Positions 37,661-46,311 of a stretch of DNA of 64,000 nt are shown piece after piece. How positions within the stretch are numbered: position 1 is the first letter of the stretch; each line of letters starts with the position of its first letter. Origin of the DNA: Histomonas meleagridis. Taxonomy: Eukaryota > Parabasalia > Tritrichomonadida > Dientamoebidae. The notes under the pieces were generated by a model. The model was given only the letters and a program-made list of their open reading frames with translations, had not been told where the DNA came from and did no database searches. Position numbers and translations under genes: made by a program. Where the stretch lies: contig WSYJ01000178.1 in the NCBI GenBank assembly GCA_020186115.1, positions 372,001-436,000 of the forward strand, written 5' to 3'.

Positions 37661-37674
37661 AAAAACTACAAAAA

Positions 37675-38958
37675 TTAACTTTTTATCCACCCGACGTTAG
37701 TCAAGAAATCATATATTGGCTCAATTTCAGACTTTTGGTCCGGCGCGAGCTGCACAGCCTCTTCCTTGGTCAGTTCGTTTCTGAGCACAGATTCTCTCAT
37801 CAGTACATCTTTAATTATTTTATATGTTTCCGTACTTATAGACTCGCGACTACACAGCCCAAGCTCGCTTTTGCTTAAGTTTTCGCTCCGTATTTTCGCT
37901 TTTTGATTTTTGATTCTCAAATTATATTGTTCAACTTTTTCATTCCAATACTTGATTTCTGACTGTGGGATGATGCCTGTCTTTATGTGTTTCATTAGGT
38001 CTGAGTATAATTCGCCTTCGCGTTGATTTTTGATGGAATTTGCTTTCCAAATATATCTCTCTTCTAACCTCCGTTTTAATTCCATTTGCTTCCGTACATC
38101 GACTGCTAATTGTTTAGCCTTATCAAATCCTATGAATTGTATCAAAGATGCAAATTCTCTGTCAATTAATTTGTCATCGAGTGAAACGCCACCAAATAAA
38201 TCAGGATGTAAGTTTTCGTTATCAAAAGGCTCGGATTCTTCATAAAGCATTCCAACATTTTCGATGATTCGAGTTCTTTTTCTTCTTTCTTCAATTTGAT
38301 AATTATAACAACGTAAAGTTTGTATCTTTTTTCTAAATGTTTCTTCTGTCTCAGGCTCGTCTTTGAATGAGATATTTGCTATTATTTGCTCTGCTTCATT
38401 GTTGAACTCGATCTCGAATTCATGACGATAAGGCATGTAACCGTTAAATTCGGCAGGTACAGCTTTTTGATTGGAAAGTTTTTGTTTCTTGAGAAACTTA
38501 ACGTATTCCGAGGGCTGCGGTTTTGTATCGTAGGGAGGGGGCGGAGGAAGTTCACAAGGCGGAAGTACCTCAGAAATTGGTTTTGGGGCGGATGGGGACT
38601 TGAGGAATGTTTGAACGTAGTAAGTTTCGCATTCAACGGGCGTCTTGTTCCCAACAAATTCGGAAACTTCTTCCCAATTTCCTAGACCGAATTTTTTGAT
38701 TCCAACTAATAAATTAAGTTCATCTTTTGTTTCCCAATTCTCTCGATAAAGTGACTTGGGTTCATTTTTGCAGCTAACGAATACAAAGGAATGAGATTGA
38801 TGACGTTTATCAACTTCTCGACCTGATGATAAACATTCTAAACATTGATCAAAATCTCGGCAACGCAAACACCTAACATAGCTTTCATTCAATATTTGGC
38901 GGCCACAAGTAGCACAAAATATTTCATTTGAATGAACCAACATTGAATCATCAGCCAT
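37675..38958 (-). CDS. ADA2: Transcriptional adaptor Ada2 (SAGA complex)
   Basis: The 427-residue protein has the three Ada2 domains in order. First is an N-terminal ZZ zinc finger (FCATCGRQI, CLRCRDFDQCLECL, then HQSHSF). Next is a SANT domain (WETKDELNLLVGIKKFGLGNW, with WEEVSEFVGNKT after it). Last is a C-terminal SWIRM domain (LCSRESISTETYKIIKDVLM to FLTNVGWIKS). Ada2 binds Gcn5 and boosts histone acetylation in SAGA. The ATG at 38958 is used, since the codon before it is GTG. An Sgf11-like gene lies about 3 kb away, though shared regulation is not implied. Confidence 0.95.
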   Translation of the reverse strand: MADDSMLVHSNEIFCATCGRQILNESYVRCLRCRDFDQCLECLSSGREVDKRHQSHSFVFVSCKNEPKSLYRENWETKDELNLLVGIKKFGLGNWEEVSEFVGNKTPVECETYYVQTFLKSPSAPKPISEVLPPCELPPPPPYDTKPQPSEYVKFLKKQKLSNQKAVPAEFNGYMPYRHEFEIEFNNEAEQIIANISFKDEPETEETFRKKIQTLRCYNYQIEERRKRTRIIENVGMLYEESEPFDNENLHPDLFGGVSLDDKLIDREFASLIQFIGFDKAKQLAVDVRKQMELKRRLEERYIWKANSIKNQREGELYSDLMKHIKTGIIPQSEIKYWNEKVEQYNLRIKNQKAKIRSENLSKSELGLCSRESISTETYKIIKDVLMRESVLRNELTKEEAVQLAPDQKSEIEPIYDFLTNVGWIKS

Positions 38959-39021
38959 CACTTCAATTGCATAAAACTATAAATCCCTGACAAAGAATAC
39001 GTTAATAAACGGGGTACCCCA

Positions 39022-39594
39022 TTATTCCATTTGTTTCATCATATCAACAATAATTTTTTGAGATTTTTCACGGAATGCAATTAAAGAATTTTTGGTCATT
39101 GAGAATTTGGTTATATTTGTGCATCTATTGACGTGGTCAAAAAGCATTTCAACATCGCCACTACTTAATTGTGTATTATCTAAATAAAAGAATTTAATGT
39201 TTGGGTTCGTATCAAGAAATTGTGAAATATAATCAGCTCCAAGTGATCCAATGTTATTTTCGGAAATATCAATCAAATCAAAGTCACGTGAACCAATGAT
39301 ATTTAAAAGAGGCCAAATTCCTTGTCCGGTTAATTTACAATTTCGTAGCGAAATTGATTTTAATTCGGTGTTTTTTTGAAGAAAATCTAGAAGCATCCAA
39401 ATGGATTCATCTCCAATCGAATTATTAGATAAATTTAAAATTTGAATCTTATGATTAATGATTTTTTTTGAAAGTATATTAATTGAACTAGGATCAATCC
39501 CTAAGTTTTCCATACTAAGTTCCTTTAATTTAATAGGGATTAACGGACAAATAAATGTAAAATCTTCTTTTGTGAGAATACAATTTGTGAAAGA
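39022..39594 (-). CDS. Leucine-rich-repeat (RI-type) protein, possibly 5' truncated
   Basis: Several 28-residue ribonuclease-inhibitor-type repeats are visible: IQILNLSNNSIGDESIWMLL, LKSISLRNCKLTGQGIWPLL, FDLIDISENNIGSLGADYI and IKFFYLDNTQLSSGDVEMLF. From the first ATG (39594) the protein has 190 residues. The open frame continues upstream to at least 39765 with repeat-like sequence (VIQLGELIDIITSNLSTI) but without an ATG before a stop. So either the first Met is used or the 5' end has been lost. Function unknown. Confidence 0.75.
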   Translation of the reverse strand, partial: SFTNCILTKEDFTFICPLIPIKLKELSMENLGIDPSSINILSKKIINHKIQILNLSNNSIGDESIWMLLDFLQKNTELKSISLRNCKLTGQGIWPLLNIIGSRDFDLIDISENNIGSLGADYISQFLDTNPNIKFFYLDNTQLSSGDVEMLFDHVNRCTNITKFSMTKNSLIAFREKSQKIIVDMMKQME

Positions 39595-39988
39595 CATTTT
39601 CGAAATTGTTGATAAATTCGAAGTAATTATGTCAATAAGTTCTCCTAACTGGATTACTCTTGTTTGAACATTCTGAATGTTCCCATATGTTATTGTTATT
39701 AACTTTTTTGTTGACAACAATTTTTTATTTGAGTAAACTTTACAATTTATTTTACAATTCCGTAATTATGCATAAAAATTCCAGAATCTGAAATTTTCAT
39801 CAATTTGTTTTTAGTTTTTATACCAATTATGAACTAAACAGATATAAATAATCAAATAATCGCAGTAAAAAAAGAATTAAAACTTTAAACATTAAAACAA
39901 ATCAAAAAAAACGAAAGAAATTTATTCAAAATTTACATCAAAGATTTGATGTTCAAATTATTTCCAATAAATCAATTTACTAATGGTA

Positions 39989-41095
39989 TCAATATTGCAT
40001 TGCCAATATCGTATGCTGGTAACCAGCAGCACCTGCGACTACACACGACAAGTTTGGTACCTTAGTTAATAAGTTTGTATATTCCATATCACCTCCAATT
40101 CCAATTTTGTTATGATCATTATTTCCTGTTGCAAATACGAAACCTTCTCTTGTTATAACCAATGTATCATCTGCTCCACAAATCAATGAAATTGGTCTAA
40201 CACCTTCAGCTTCTTTCATTGGTCTCATTGTTCTTCTAACTTTATGATCTCCGACACCACATTCACCTTTTCTATTCCATCCACATGCTCTAATTTCATT
40301 ACAATCATCGAATTCTATAAGGTTTGTATCGCCGCAACCAATTTCCAATATTTTACCTTTTGGATTAAACATTACATGTGAAATATGTTTACCTTCATTA
40401 TGCCCAAGTCTACCAGATTCATTTCTTCCCCAAGAAAACAATTCATAATTCTCAGAAAGGGCTGCGGCATGAGTCCAACCAGCAGCGATTTTAATGATTG
40501 GTGAATTCTTGAAATAAAACTGATCGATTTTCTTTGGATTTGGAAAACATGTATTAACAAGTGCTAATTGTCCGAGACAATTATCTTGATTAAATCCGAA
40601 GGAATAAACTTCGCCATTTTTAAGCAAAATGATAGTGAAATATCCTCCGCAACAAATTTGGACTGGCGATGAATCGGAATCAATTTTGATTTCTAATGGT
40701 TCTTCTTCATATATTACTTCTGGACCTGGAATATGACCCATTCGATTATCGCCCCAAACAAAGATTTTGCCTTCTGTTGATATCGCACCACAATGTGCAT
40801 TTCGACATGAAATCGAAGAAATTTTGATATTGTGATTTTTGAAATACGTAATGAGTGTTGGCGTATCATGCGCCGGATAACCACTAACACCTGACGCAAG
40901 TTTCCCCCACGAATATAAATTTCCGTTCTCATCAAGTAATATGGAATATGCAATTCCACATGCTAATTGTTTGATCCCAGTAACACTTTCTGGTAGATCA
41001 ATTTCATAGTACCCGTACATTGTGGGCGCTGCTGAATTGCCTAAGTCACAGTGCTGATTGTATCCGTAGCCAACTAATTCGATTCTTTTGCTCAT
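39989..41095 (-). CDS. RCC1-repeat beta-propeller protein
   Basis: The 368-residue protein is a run of RCC1 blades, each with a WGxNxxGxxG-type signature: GYGYNQHCDLGN, SWGKLASGVSG, VWGDNRMGHIPG, SFGFNQDNCLGQ, SWGRNESGRLGHNEG, ACGWNRKGECGVGDH and ATGNNDHNKIGIGGD. That is about seven blades and fills the whole protein. RCC1-like propellers act as Ran exchange factors or as scaffolds; nothing here distinguishes these. The start at 41095 follows TCATTTTC (Inr-like). Confidence 0.92.
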   Translation of the reverse strand: MSKRIELVGYGYNQHCDLGNSAAPTMYGYYEIDLPESVTGIKQLACGIAYSILLDENGNLYSWGKLASGVSGYPAHDTPTLITYFKNHNIKISSISCRNAHCGAISTEGKIFVWGDNRMGHIPGPEVIYEEEPLEIKIDSDSSPVQICCGGYFTIILLKNGEVYSFGFNQDNCLGQLALVNTCFPNPKKIDQFYFKNSPIIKIAAGWTHAAALSENYELFSWGRNESGRLGHNEGKHISHVMFNPKGKILEIGCGDTNLIEFDDCNEIRACGWNRKGECGVGDHKVRRTMRPMKEAEGVRPISLICGADDTLVITREGFVFATGNNDHNKIGIGGDMEYTNLLTKVPNLSCVVAGAAGYQHTILAMQY

Positions 41096-41303
41096 GAAAA
41101 TGATTTGCGCACTTTACATATATCGGAGTTCTGAAATTTCAATGCGGTTTTTTGATGCGTTCTTTTCAATGGCTCCGTCTGACGCACAAACGAAACAAAA
41201 AATTTTTAATTAACAAAAAAAATCTTTTTGAACTTGAGCATTTCTGGGGCTTGTGTGAGTAACGAACGTAAGAAATCGGAGAAAAGTGTTTAACAGATAG
41301 AAA

Positions 41304-41390
41304 ATGGATAAGCTGCAACGCGATTTATATGGTATTGACTACAAATTGTGTGGCTTTCTGAGTAAGGAATTCCTTTTGTGTAATTTTTAA
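41304..41390 (+). CDS. 28-codon ORF in a 660-bp gap, uncertain
   Basis: MDKLQRDLYGIDYKLCGF... ends at TAA 41388-41390. The sequence upstream (41225-41300) is less AT-rich than the surroundings. It could be a small gene, a first exon, or chance. The remainder of 41096-41766 shows no feature. Confidence 0.2.
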   Translation: MDKLQRDLYGIDYKLCGFLSKEFLLCNF

Positions 41391-41766
41391 GTATCTGAAA
41401 ATTTGGTTTAAAATCATTTTGTGCTTTCTGATGGCAATTCCATTACGTAAGCTTAGGGTTTGTATAAATAAGTTTTCTTTGATAGCGATTACTTGTTAAA
41501 ACATTTTGAATTTGCATTTTTGTGAAAATGTATCATTGATAGACTTCACTTGAAATAAAAGAGATCTGCTTAAGTGTAGTATCTTGTATTTAGTGATTTC
41601 TGGATAGTTTAACTTGGTTATAAACTATCGAAACAATGGGATTTGTTTATGTAAAAGTGACATAATATTTTATTGAAGAAAAAAAAAAAAAACATTTTTT
41701 TAAAGCAAATTAATGTTATCAAAAATAATGAAACGTAACAAATAAAAGTATGTTTAATCATATAGT

Positions 41767-42153
41767 TCATTGTGCATTTGAATTTTCGAAATATCTTGCT
41801 ATAATCTCCAGTTTCCCAGGTGAGTTTTTAAAACACCTTTCTTCTAAATGTGCTGTGAATCTTGGAGCATCAATTTGCTCCCCGCAAACAGGGCATCTTT
41901 GAAATCTTCGAGCATCTGTTGTTTCAAGTTTGAATGGTGGGCGCTTGTCTGGTGGTTCTGGAATCACTGGTTCGTTCTGTAATATTTTTTGAACAGGCAA
42001 AGCATTTGGATATCCATATCTTTTTCGGTAATAATCAATGATTGTTTCAAAAATTAAATCACTAACAAGGCTTTCTAAAACTGAATCAACTTGTATTAGA
42101 GCTTGTTCAGCTTTATGTTTTTTCCAACTCACAAAATGAATCTTTTTTTCCAT
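41767..42153 (-). CDS. Sgf11-like C2HC zinc-finger protein (SAGA DUB module candidate)
   Basis: The 128-residue protein has an N-terminal helix (VDSVLESLVSDLIFETIIDYY) like the helix by which Sgf11/ATXN7L3 joins the deubiquitinase module. After a proline-rich linker comes a zinc finger CPVCGEQIDAPRFTAHLEERCF, close to the Sgf11 pattern CPxCxxxIxxxRFAxHLExC. If right, it would help remove ubiquitin from H2B in SAGA, in keeping with Ada2 nearby. Generic C2HC fingers are the alternative. It is divergent from the next gene over 55 bp. Confidence 0.6.
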   Translation of the reverse strand: MEKKIHFVSWKKHKAEQALIQVDSVLESLVSDLIFETIIDYYRKRYGYPNALPVQKILQNEPVIPEPPDKRPPFKLETTDARRFQRCPVCGEQIDAPRFTAHLEERCFKNSPGKLEIIARYFENSNAQ

Positions 42154-42208
42154 TGATATTTTGAGAAAGTCTGTTTGAATTAATTGTTATAAAATTTTGC
42201 CCAGACTA

Positions 42209-42913
42209 ATGGAAACAGAAAATAATAATGAAATTGAGCAATTGAAAGCAAGATTATTAAATATTGTTGCAGAAATAAATGATTTAAAATTACATGATAA
42301 TTCTTATTTTATTCAAATAGCTGATCAAATTAAACAATCATATCAAAATAAAATTAATGAACTCGATACTTTGGCGGAGATTAAAAAAGAACGCGCACAA
42401 GAAGATCATGAAGCAGAGCTTTCTTTTATTGAAGATGATTTTCAAACCAATTGTGAAATTTCATATTCAAAATGTTTAAAATTTATAAAATATAAATGTG
42501 ACAAACTAATGGAGTCAGTTCCAGAACTTGCGCAGTATTTTATTAGCTTTGATATTCCTTTTATTTCTCAAATTTCACATGTTGAATCTCTGAAGACAAA
42601 AGATGATTCTTCCTTATATGAGTGCACTGTCAACGCTACTGATTCGTGTGCACTTAACGAGTTTGATATTCATCAAGATCTTGAACTATTTAAATCTCAA
42701 AATTGTTATGCAATTCAAGAAAAAGCTTTCCTTAAAGAAGGGCAAACTATTCCAATTGGAACTAATGTGTCTGTTATTATAAGTGAGAACATTACAATCA
42801 ATGGAAATTTAGAAGGAATTGGCATTGACCACATCATAATTTCACCAACTGAAGGACCACCATTTAAAATATCTTTGAACATTCTGAATTCAGGTTGTTG
42901 TTTTATTGATTGA
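42209..42913 (+). CDS. Coiled-coil protein, possibly Sds3/BRMS1-like
   Basis: The 234-residue protein starts at ATG 42209 (upstream frame has no ATG). Residues 5-105 form a coiled coil with AEIKKERAQEDHEAELSF and FEDDFQ-like (IEDDFQTNCEISY), resembling the KxxRAxEDxExEL region of Sds3/BRMS1 co-repressors. The C-terminal 60 residues form a small beta-rich domain (IPIGTNVSVIISENITINGN, IIISPTEGPPFKISL), which also fits that family's C-terminus. If correct it would belong to a Sin3-HDAC complex. The similarity is weak. Confidence 0.4.
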   Translation: METENNNEIEQLKARLLNIVAEINDLKLHDNSYFIQIADQIKQSYQNKINELDTLAEIKKERAQEDHEAELSFIEDDFQTNCEISYSKCLKFIKYKCDKLMESVPELAQYFISFDIPFISQISHVESLKTKDDSSLYECTVNATDSCALNEFDIHQDLELFKSQNCYAIQEKAFLKEGQTIPIGTNVSVIISENITINGNLEGIGIDHIIISPTEGPPFKISLNILNSGCCFID

Positions 42914-43014
42914 TGCGTTTTCAGTAGAACAAAGTTAGTTTAATAATAGCATAAGTTCCGATAGAAAATTCAATGAAACACGATCGTTTTTAATTGAAAT
43001 ATCCTATCGTCAAC

Positions 43015-44035
43015 GTGAATAATTTTTTTATCATTTCAAAATCAAATTACAAAAATAATAAGTTCAAGAACAACGATCACATTTGCTTCGAGTTAATAAC
43101 TTATTACATTCGTTGAATAAGATTTTTCATAACATTGGTCTTTGTGTGAACGTTTTTTTGAAATGAATTAAAAAATTTTCGGCCCACGCTGTGAATTGTT
43201 ATGGAATATTTGGTAAATTTTCCAAATGGGCATCGGCTACACGTACACGCGCACGTGCGAAAAGCTTTTCGAACGATGTTTATTGTAAACTTTTGAATTT
43301 GTGGGCAATTGTATTGGGCGTGCACAATCACTTCATAAAACAACAATGGAAAGTAAAAATGGTGTAAAAAAAAAATTACCAAGTCGAAGAAAGGCTTCTG
43401 AGGGAGAAAGAACTCAAGCTATTTTGGGTAATTTTAATTTTAAAGGAAGTAATGGAGAAAAGTTGATTAAATCAATTATAAAAGATGATATTACACTAAT
43501 AAGGATTTTTTCTTTGGCTGAAATATTCTCTAAAGTGTTTGGAAAGCCTGTTGAACGTGATTATAAAAGACGAAAAGAATTGATGTATAAATATTTTGAT
43601 GAAAATTATGATGAATTCCAAAAATTAGTCCCATACGTTTCAGTTCAATATGCAAATGATCCAAATCCTTAAAAATTAATAAATCAACCATTTAGGTTTT
43701 TTCTTATTTAATGTTAGCAAGCATTCCAGTTGACGTTATGTTGAAATTTAAACCAATGATATTATTAAAACTTATAGTTTGTTATTAAGTCCACAAATAA
43801 TTTCTGATCTTCTTGTGAAAATGGTATCATTTCATATCACATATCACTTTCCTATACTTTATATCCGATAAGAAGTATAAATTATACAATATTTCAACTG
43901 TAAAATTTCAAAACGTTACATTGATTATCGTGCAACATTCCACTTTTGTGTTTTTTCTATAAACTTCAAAAATAATCCATTTAAAAACAATAATTGCACA
44001 ACATTGTTCCCAACCCTATACTTGTTTATAAAAAG
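43015..44035 (+). repeat. Duplicated cassette, copy 1
   Basis: About 1 kb shared with 61552-62450 in the same orientation. It includes roughly 300 bp of upstream sequence (with a GC-richer CGTACACGCGCACG stretch), the small gene and about 350 bp of downstream sequence. Copy 1 has an extra ~100 bp after the gene. Identity looks high by eye; the ends are ATCATTTCAAAATC on the left and ACAATAATTGCACAAC on the right. Confidence 0.85.
43346..43672 (+). CDS. Small basic protein, possible initiator-binding-domain type, copy 1
   Basis: The 108-residue protein (MESKNGVKKKLPSRRKASE...) is rich in Lys and Arg. The region DDITLIRIFSLAEIFSKV, then RDYKRRKELMYKYFDENYDEF resembles, in spacing of the basic residues before a WFDxNW-like motif, the initiator-binding domain (IBD, as in T. 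vaginalis IBP39). This is a recollection-based likeness, not a match I can verify. The start at 43346 is chosen because it is shared with copy 2 and follows TCACTTCATAAAACAACA. The upstream ATG-frame extension to 43301 is not conserved. Confidence 0.55.
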   Translation: MESKNGVKKKLPSRRKASEGERTQAILGNFNFKGSNGEKLIKSIIKDDITLIRIFSLAEIFSKVFGKPVERDYKRRKELMYKYFDENYDEFQKLVPYVSVQYANDPNP

Positions 44036-44472
44036 TTTTCATGTTCATGTTTCTCATCATAAGCAGACCGCTGCTCATTACCTCACACTAGTTTTAAAGT
44101 AAAATGATTATTTTCACTTGGGAATGCTAACATCAATGCTAATAAATTATTTGAAGTTTTTTTATGTGCAATCTTGAGTAAATTCATTAAAATTTATGGA
44201 AGTCAGAAAGAAACCAAGTTTACTTTACAAATTTCAAAACTTTTATGGAGGATAGTATTCATGCAAAAATTGTTGAAATATTGATAATAAAGATTTTTAA
44301 TCACTACTAATTTTCAAATTTAAGTTAATATAGTTTAATCATTGACAAAGATATTCACATTTTAATTTTTTTATTTTGAATTGATATCTGGCCCTTAATA
44401 TCAACTGCCGTTTTGAATTTTTATGCATCTGTCAAAAAACGTTAAAAAACCCATACAAAAGTGACACTCGGA

Positions 44473-45072
44473 ATGACAACTCCTCTCGATCCAAACACGC
44501 TGTTCATCAGAAACATCCACTATAAGGTTACTGCTGGCGAACTCAAAGAAGCCTTTGCAAAATATGGAAATATAGCATCATCACGTATATTAAGTGAAAG
44601 ATATCGTGGTCGTTTCTTTTCAAGAGGCATTGGCTTTGTAAAGTTTGAATCTGAAGAATCCTTCAAAAAGGCCCTTGAAGATAAAACACCAATTGAAATT
44701 GCAGGTCGTCAACTAAAGATTCAACAAGCTCGTGCTCGCGCTGAACGCAAGAGAGACACCATTTTTATTGCTGGAATCCCAGAGGGAACAACAGAGCAAG
44801 ACATCTTAAATGCATTTGCTAAGTTTAATCCAAAGCAAACTCACATAATTAGATTTAATACAGACAAATCAAAAGGCTTTGCATTTGTCCAACTTAGCTC
44901 TCCAGAGGACCAAGAGGCTGCTGTCAAAAATGGGAAAACAATCCAACTTAAGGGCGGTGAATCTATTGTCCGATTTGCTCGTCGTGACTTTGATGCACCA
45001 CGCCGTAGAAGGAGGTATCGCCGCGCTCCGCGTCGTGCTCCAAAGAACACAAGTCAAGAAGATGCCAAGTAA
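44473..45072 (+). CDS. Two-RRM RNA-binding protein with basic tail
   Basis: The 199-residue protein has two RNA recognition motifs. RRM1 is about residues 8-85, with RNP2 LFIRNI and RNP1 SRGIGFVKF. RRM2 is about residues 93-165, with RNP2 IFIAGI and RNP1 SKGFAFVQL. It ends in an Arg-rich tail (RRRRRYRRAPRRAP). Such proteins act in mRNA processing or stability. The first ATG is at 44473; the frame upstream uses GTG. Conserved aromatics in both RNP1s imply real RNA binding. No specific orthologue can be named. Confidence 0.9.
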   Translation: MTTPLDPNTLFIRNIHYKVTAGELKEAFAKYGNIASSRILSERYRGRFFSRGIGFVKFESEESFKKALEDKTPIEIAGRQLKIQQARARAERKRDTIFIAGIPEGTTEQDILNAFAKFNPKQTHIIRFNTDKSKGFAFVQLSSPEDQEAAVKNGKTIQLKGGESIVRFARRDFDAPRRRRRYRRAPRRAPKNTSQEDAK

Positions 45073-45267
45073 AAGTTGGTGAAAACAAACATAATAATTC
45101 TTTTTGTTTGTGCACTATAACATAACAATTGGCGAAACACTCGCTCACAGTCACTAGCGTAAAGTGTGTTGGAAAACTTACACTTTCATCAAATTAAGAA
45201 ACGTCACTTTTCAATAAACTTGACAAAATCAAGCCAAGAAAAATCTCTTTCAAAAAGATAAAATCTT

Positions 45268-45275
45268 AAACGGTC
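45268..45275 (+). promoter_or_regulatory. Myb-type motif 4 bp before the TMEM230-like start
   Basis: TTAAACGGTCAAA runs directly into ATG at 45279, leaving almost no 5' leader if this is a core element upstream of the transcription start. Confidence 0.5.
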
Positions 45276-45278
45276 AAA

Positions 45279-45626
45279 ATGAATAAAAAATTTCAGCAAA
45301 ATGATTCTCTTTCAGTTTCATACATTTTAAAGGCAACACTAGAGGACATAAAAAGGTGGATTAAAGCAGGGAATCCACCTCCAAAAACACAAATTAAAAT
45401 GATTTATTTAATCATATTTCTTTTCATTGTAGGTATCACTTTAACAACAATATGGGTTTGCGCTTTGTTGGACATTGCATTTCAAAATACCTTTAAGTCA
45501 ATATATCCAATAATCTTCTTATCATTCATTACATTATATCCTGCTCTTTATGGATTATGGGTTTCATACTGTTGTTGGCGTAAAGCATATGGGTACAATT
45601 GGTACATGATTCCTAATTTTGATTAA
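45279..45626 (+). CDS. TMEM230/TMEM134-family membrane protein
   Basis: The 115-residue protein has the family layout: a hydrophilic N-terminus, PPPKTQIK before the first membrane segment (MIYLIIFLFIVGITLTTIWV), a loop, a second segment (SIYPIIFLSFITLYPALYGL) and the signature end AYGYNWYMIPNFD, matching the RGYSYDDIPDFD-type ending of TMEM230. Family members sit in endosomal and secretory vesicle membranes and affect trafficking. The product is likely functional and full length. Confidence 0.82.
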   Translation: MNKKFQQNDSLSVSYILKATLEDIKRWIKAGNPPPKTQIKMIYLIIFLFIVGITLTTIWVCALLDIAFQNTFKSIYPIIFLSFITLYPALYGLWVSYCCWRKAYGYNWYMIPNFD

Positions 45627-45900
45627 TACATTTTCAAAATCAATTTTTTCTTAAATCCTTTTTTATTTTGTTTTAATCATTTTTTTATGCATTTTGGTGA
45701 AATGGATTTTTTAATTTATGCGTGTTGCTTTTAATTGAAATTAGGAGTTGCTAATCTTCGAGAAAATTTTTGAATGAAAAATGGCGCTTTTAGTGAATTG
45801 TAACTTTTTCTGAACCTCAATATTCAAAAAGTGATGTGAATTATGAGAATAAACCTTTGAAAAAAAAGAGAATTTTTTTTTGGTGATAAATCATTAGGGA

Positions 45901-45990
45901 TTTCTTCCAGGATGGTGAGTACCTTATGTGCACTTTAGAGGGGATCAGCAGAAAAAGCCTAAGGCCTTTTGCAGCAACTGTTTACAGTAA
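45901..45990. other. GC-richer structured segment in a 685-bp gap
   Basis: Within AT-rich 45627-46311, this segment is close to 45-50% GC by eye. It has a hairpin (AAAAAGCC-TAA-GGCCTTTTG, 45952-45971, one bulge) and a perfect ACTGT-TT-ACAGT palindrome (45977-45988). GGGATCAGCAG and GCCTTTTGC recall fragments of U6 and U5 snRNAs, but flanking structures do not fit. It is a candidate small RNA only. The rest of the gap shows nothing. Confidence 0.3.
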
Positions 45991-46281
45991 ACAAAAAAAT
46001 AATTTTGGTGAGAGTTAGAAAACATGTGAAATCAATTAGAAAACATTCACTATTTCCTTTGTGCGTTCTAGATAGTTTGAATTACTTCCATTTGCATTTA
46101 AAATGAATTAAATATAAAAATGCAATTTCATTTTCTAATTTTTGGAAAAATTTAAAATTTTACAATCAGCTTTTTTGATCATTCAGTTAACTCTATACAA
46201 CTGAAATCACAATAAAATGTATTTCAAGTGGACTTATTTCATAAAAAATGGTTTTTAATTACTTTTAATGTCGGTTTGTGC

Positions 46282-46290
46282 AAACGGACG
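46282..46290 (+). promoter_or_regulatory. Myb-type motif of the adaptin-like gene
   Basis: AAACGGACG lies 22-30 bp upstream of ATG 46312, followed by TTCTTAACGTCTTCCA. Confidence 0.5.
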
Positions 46291-46311
46291 TTTACTTCTT
46301 AACGTCTTCCA

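Noticed and set aside
43104-43382. Minus-strand ORF of 92 codons, conserved in both cassette copies (also 61642-61914)
   Set aside because: Conservation follows from duplication; the frame differs by indels between copies and overlaps the plus gene, whose start has an Inr-like element.
44841-45154. Arg-rich minus-strand ORFs over the RRM gene
   Set aside because: They are antisense shadows of the Arg-rich tail codons of the RRM protein.
45961-45972. U5 snRNA loop-like GCCTTTTGC
   Set aside because: U5 loop 1 needs GCCTTTYAC within a specific stem; the last bases differ and the flanking stem is absent.
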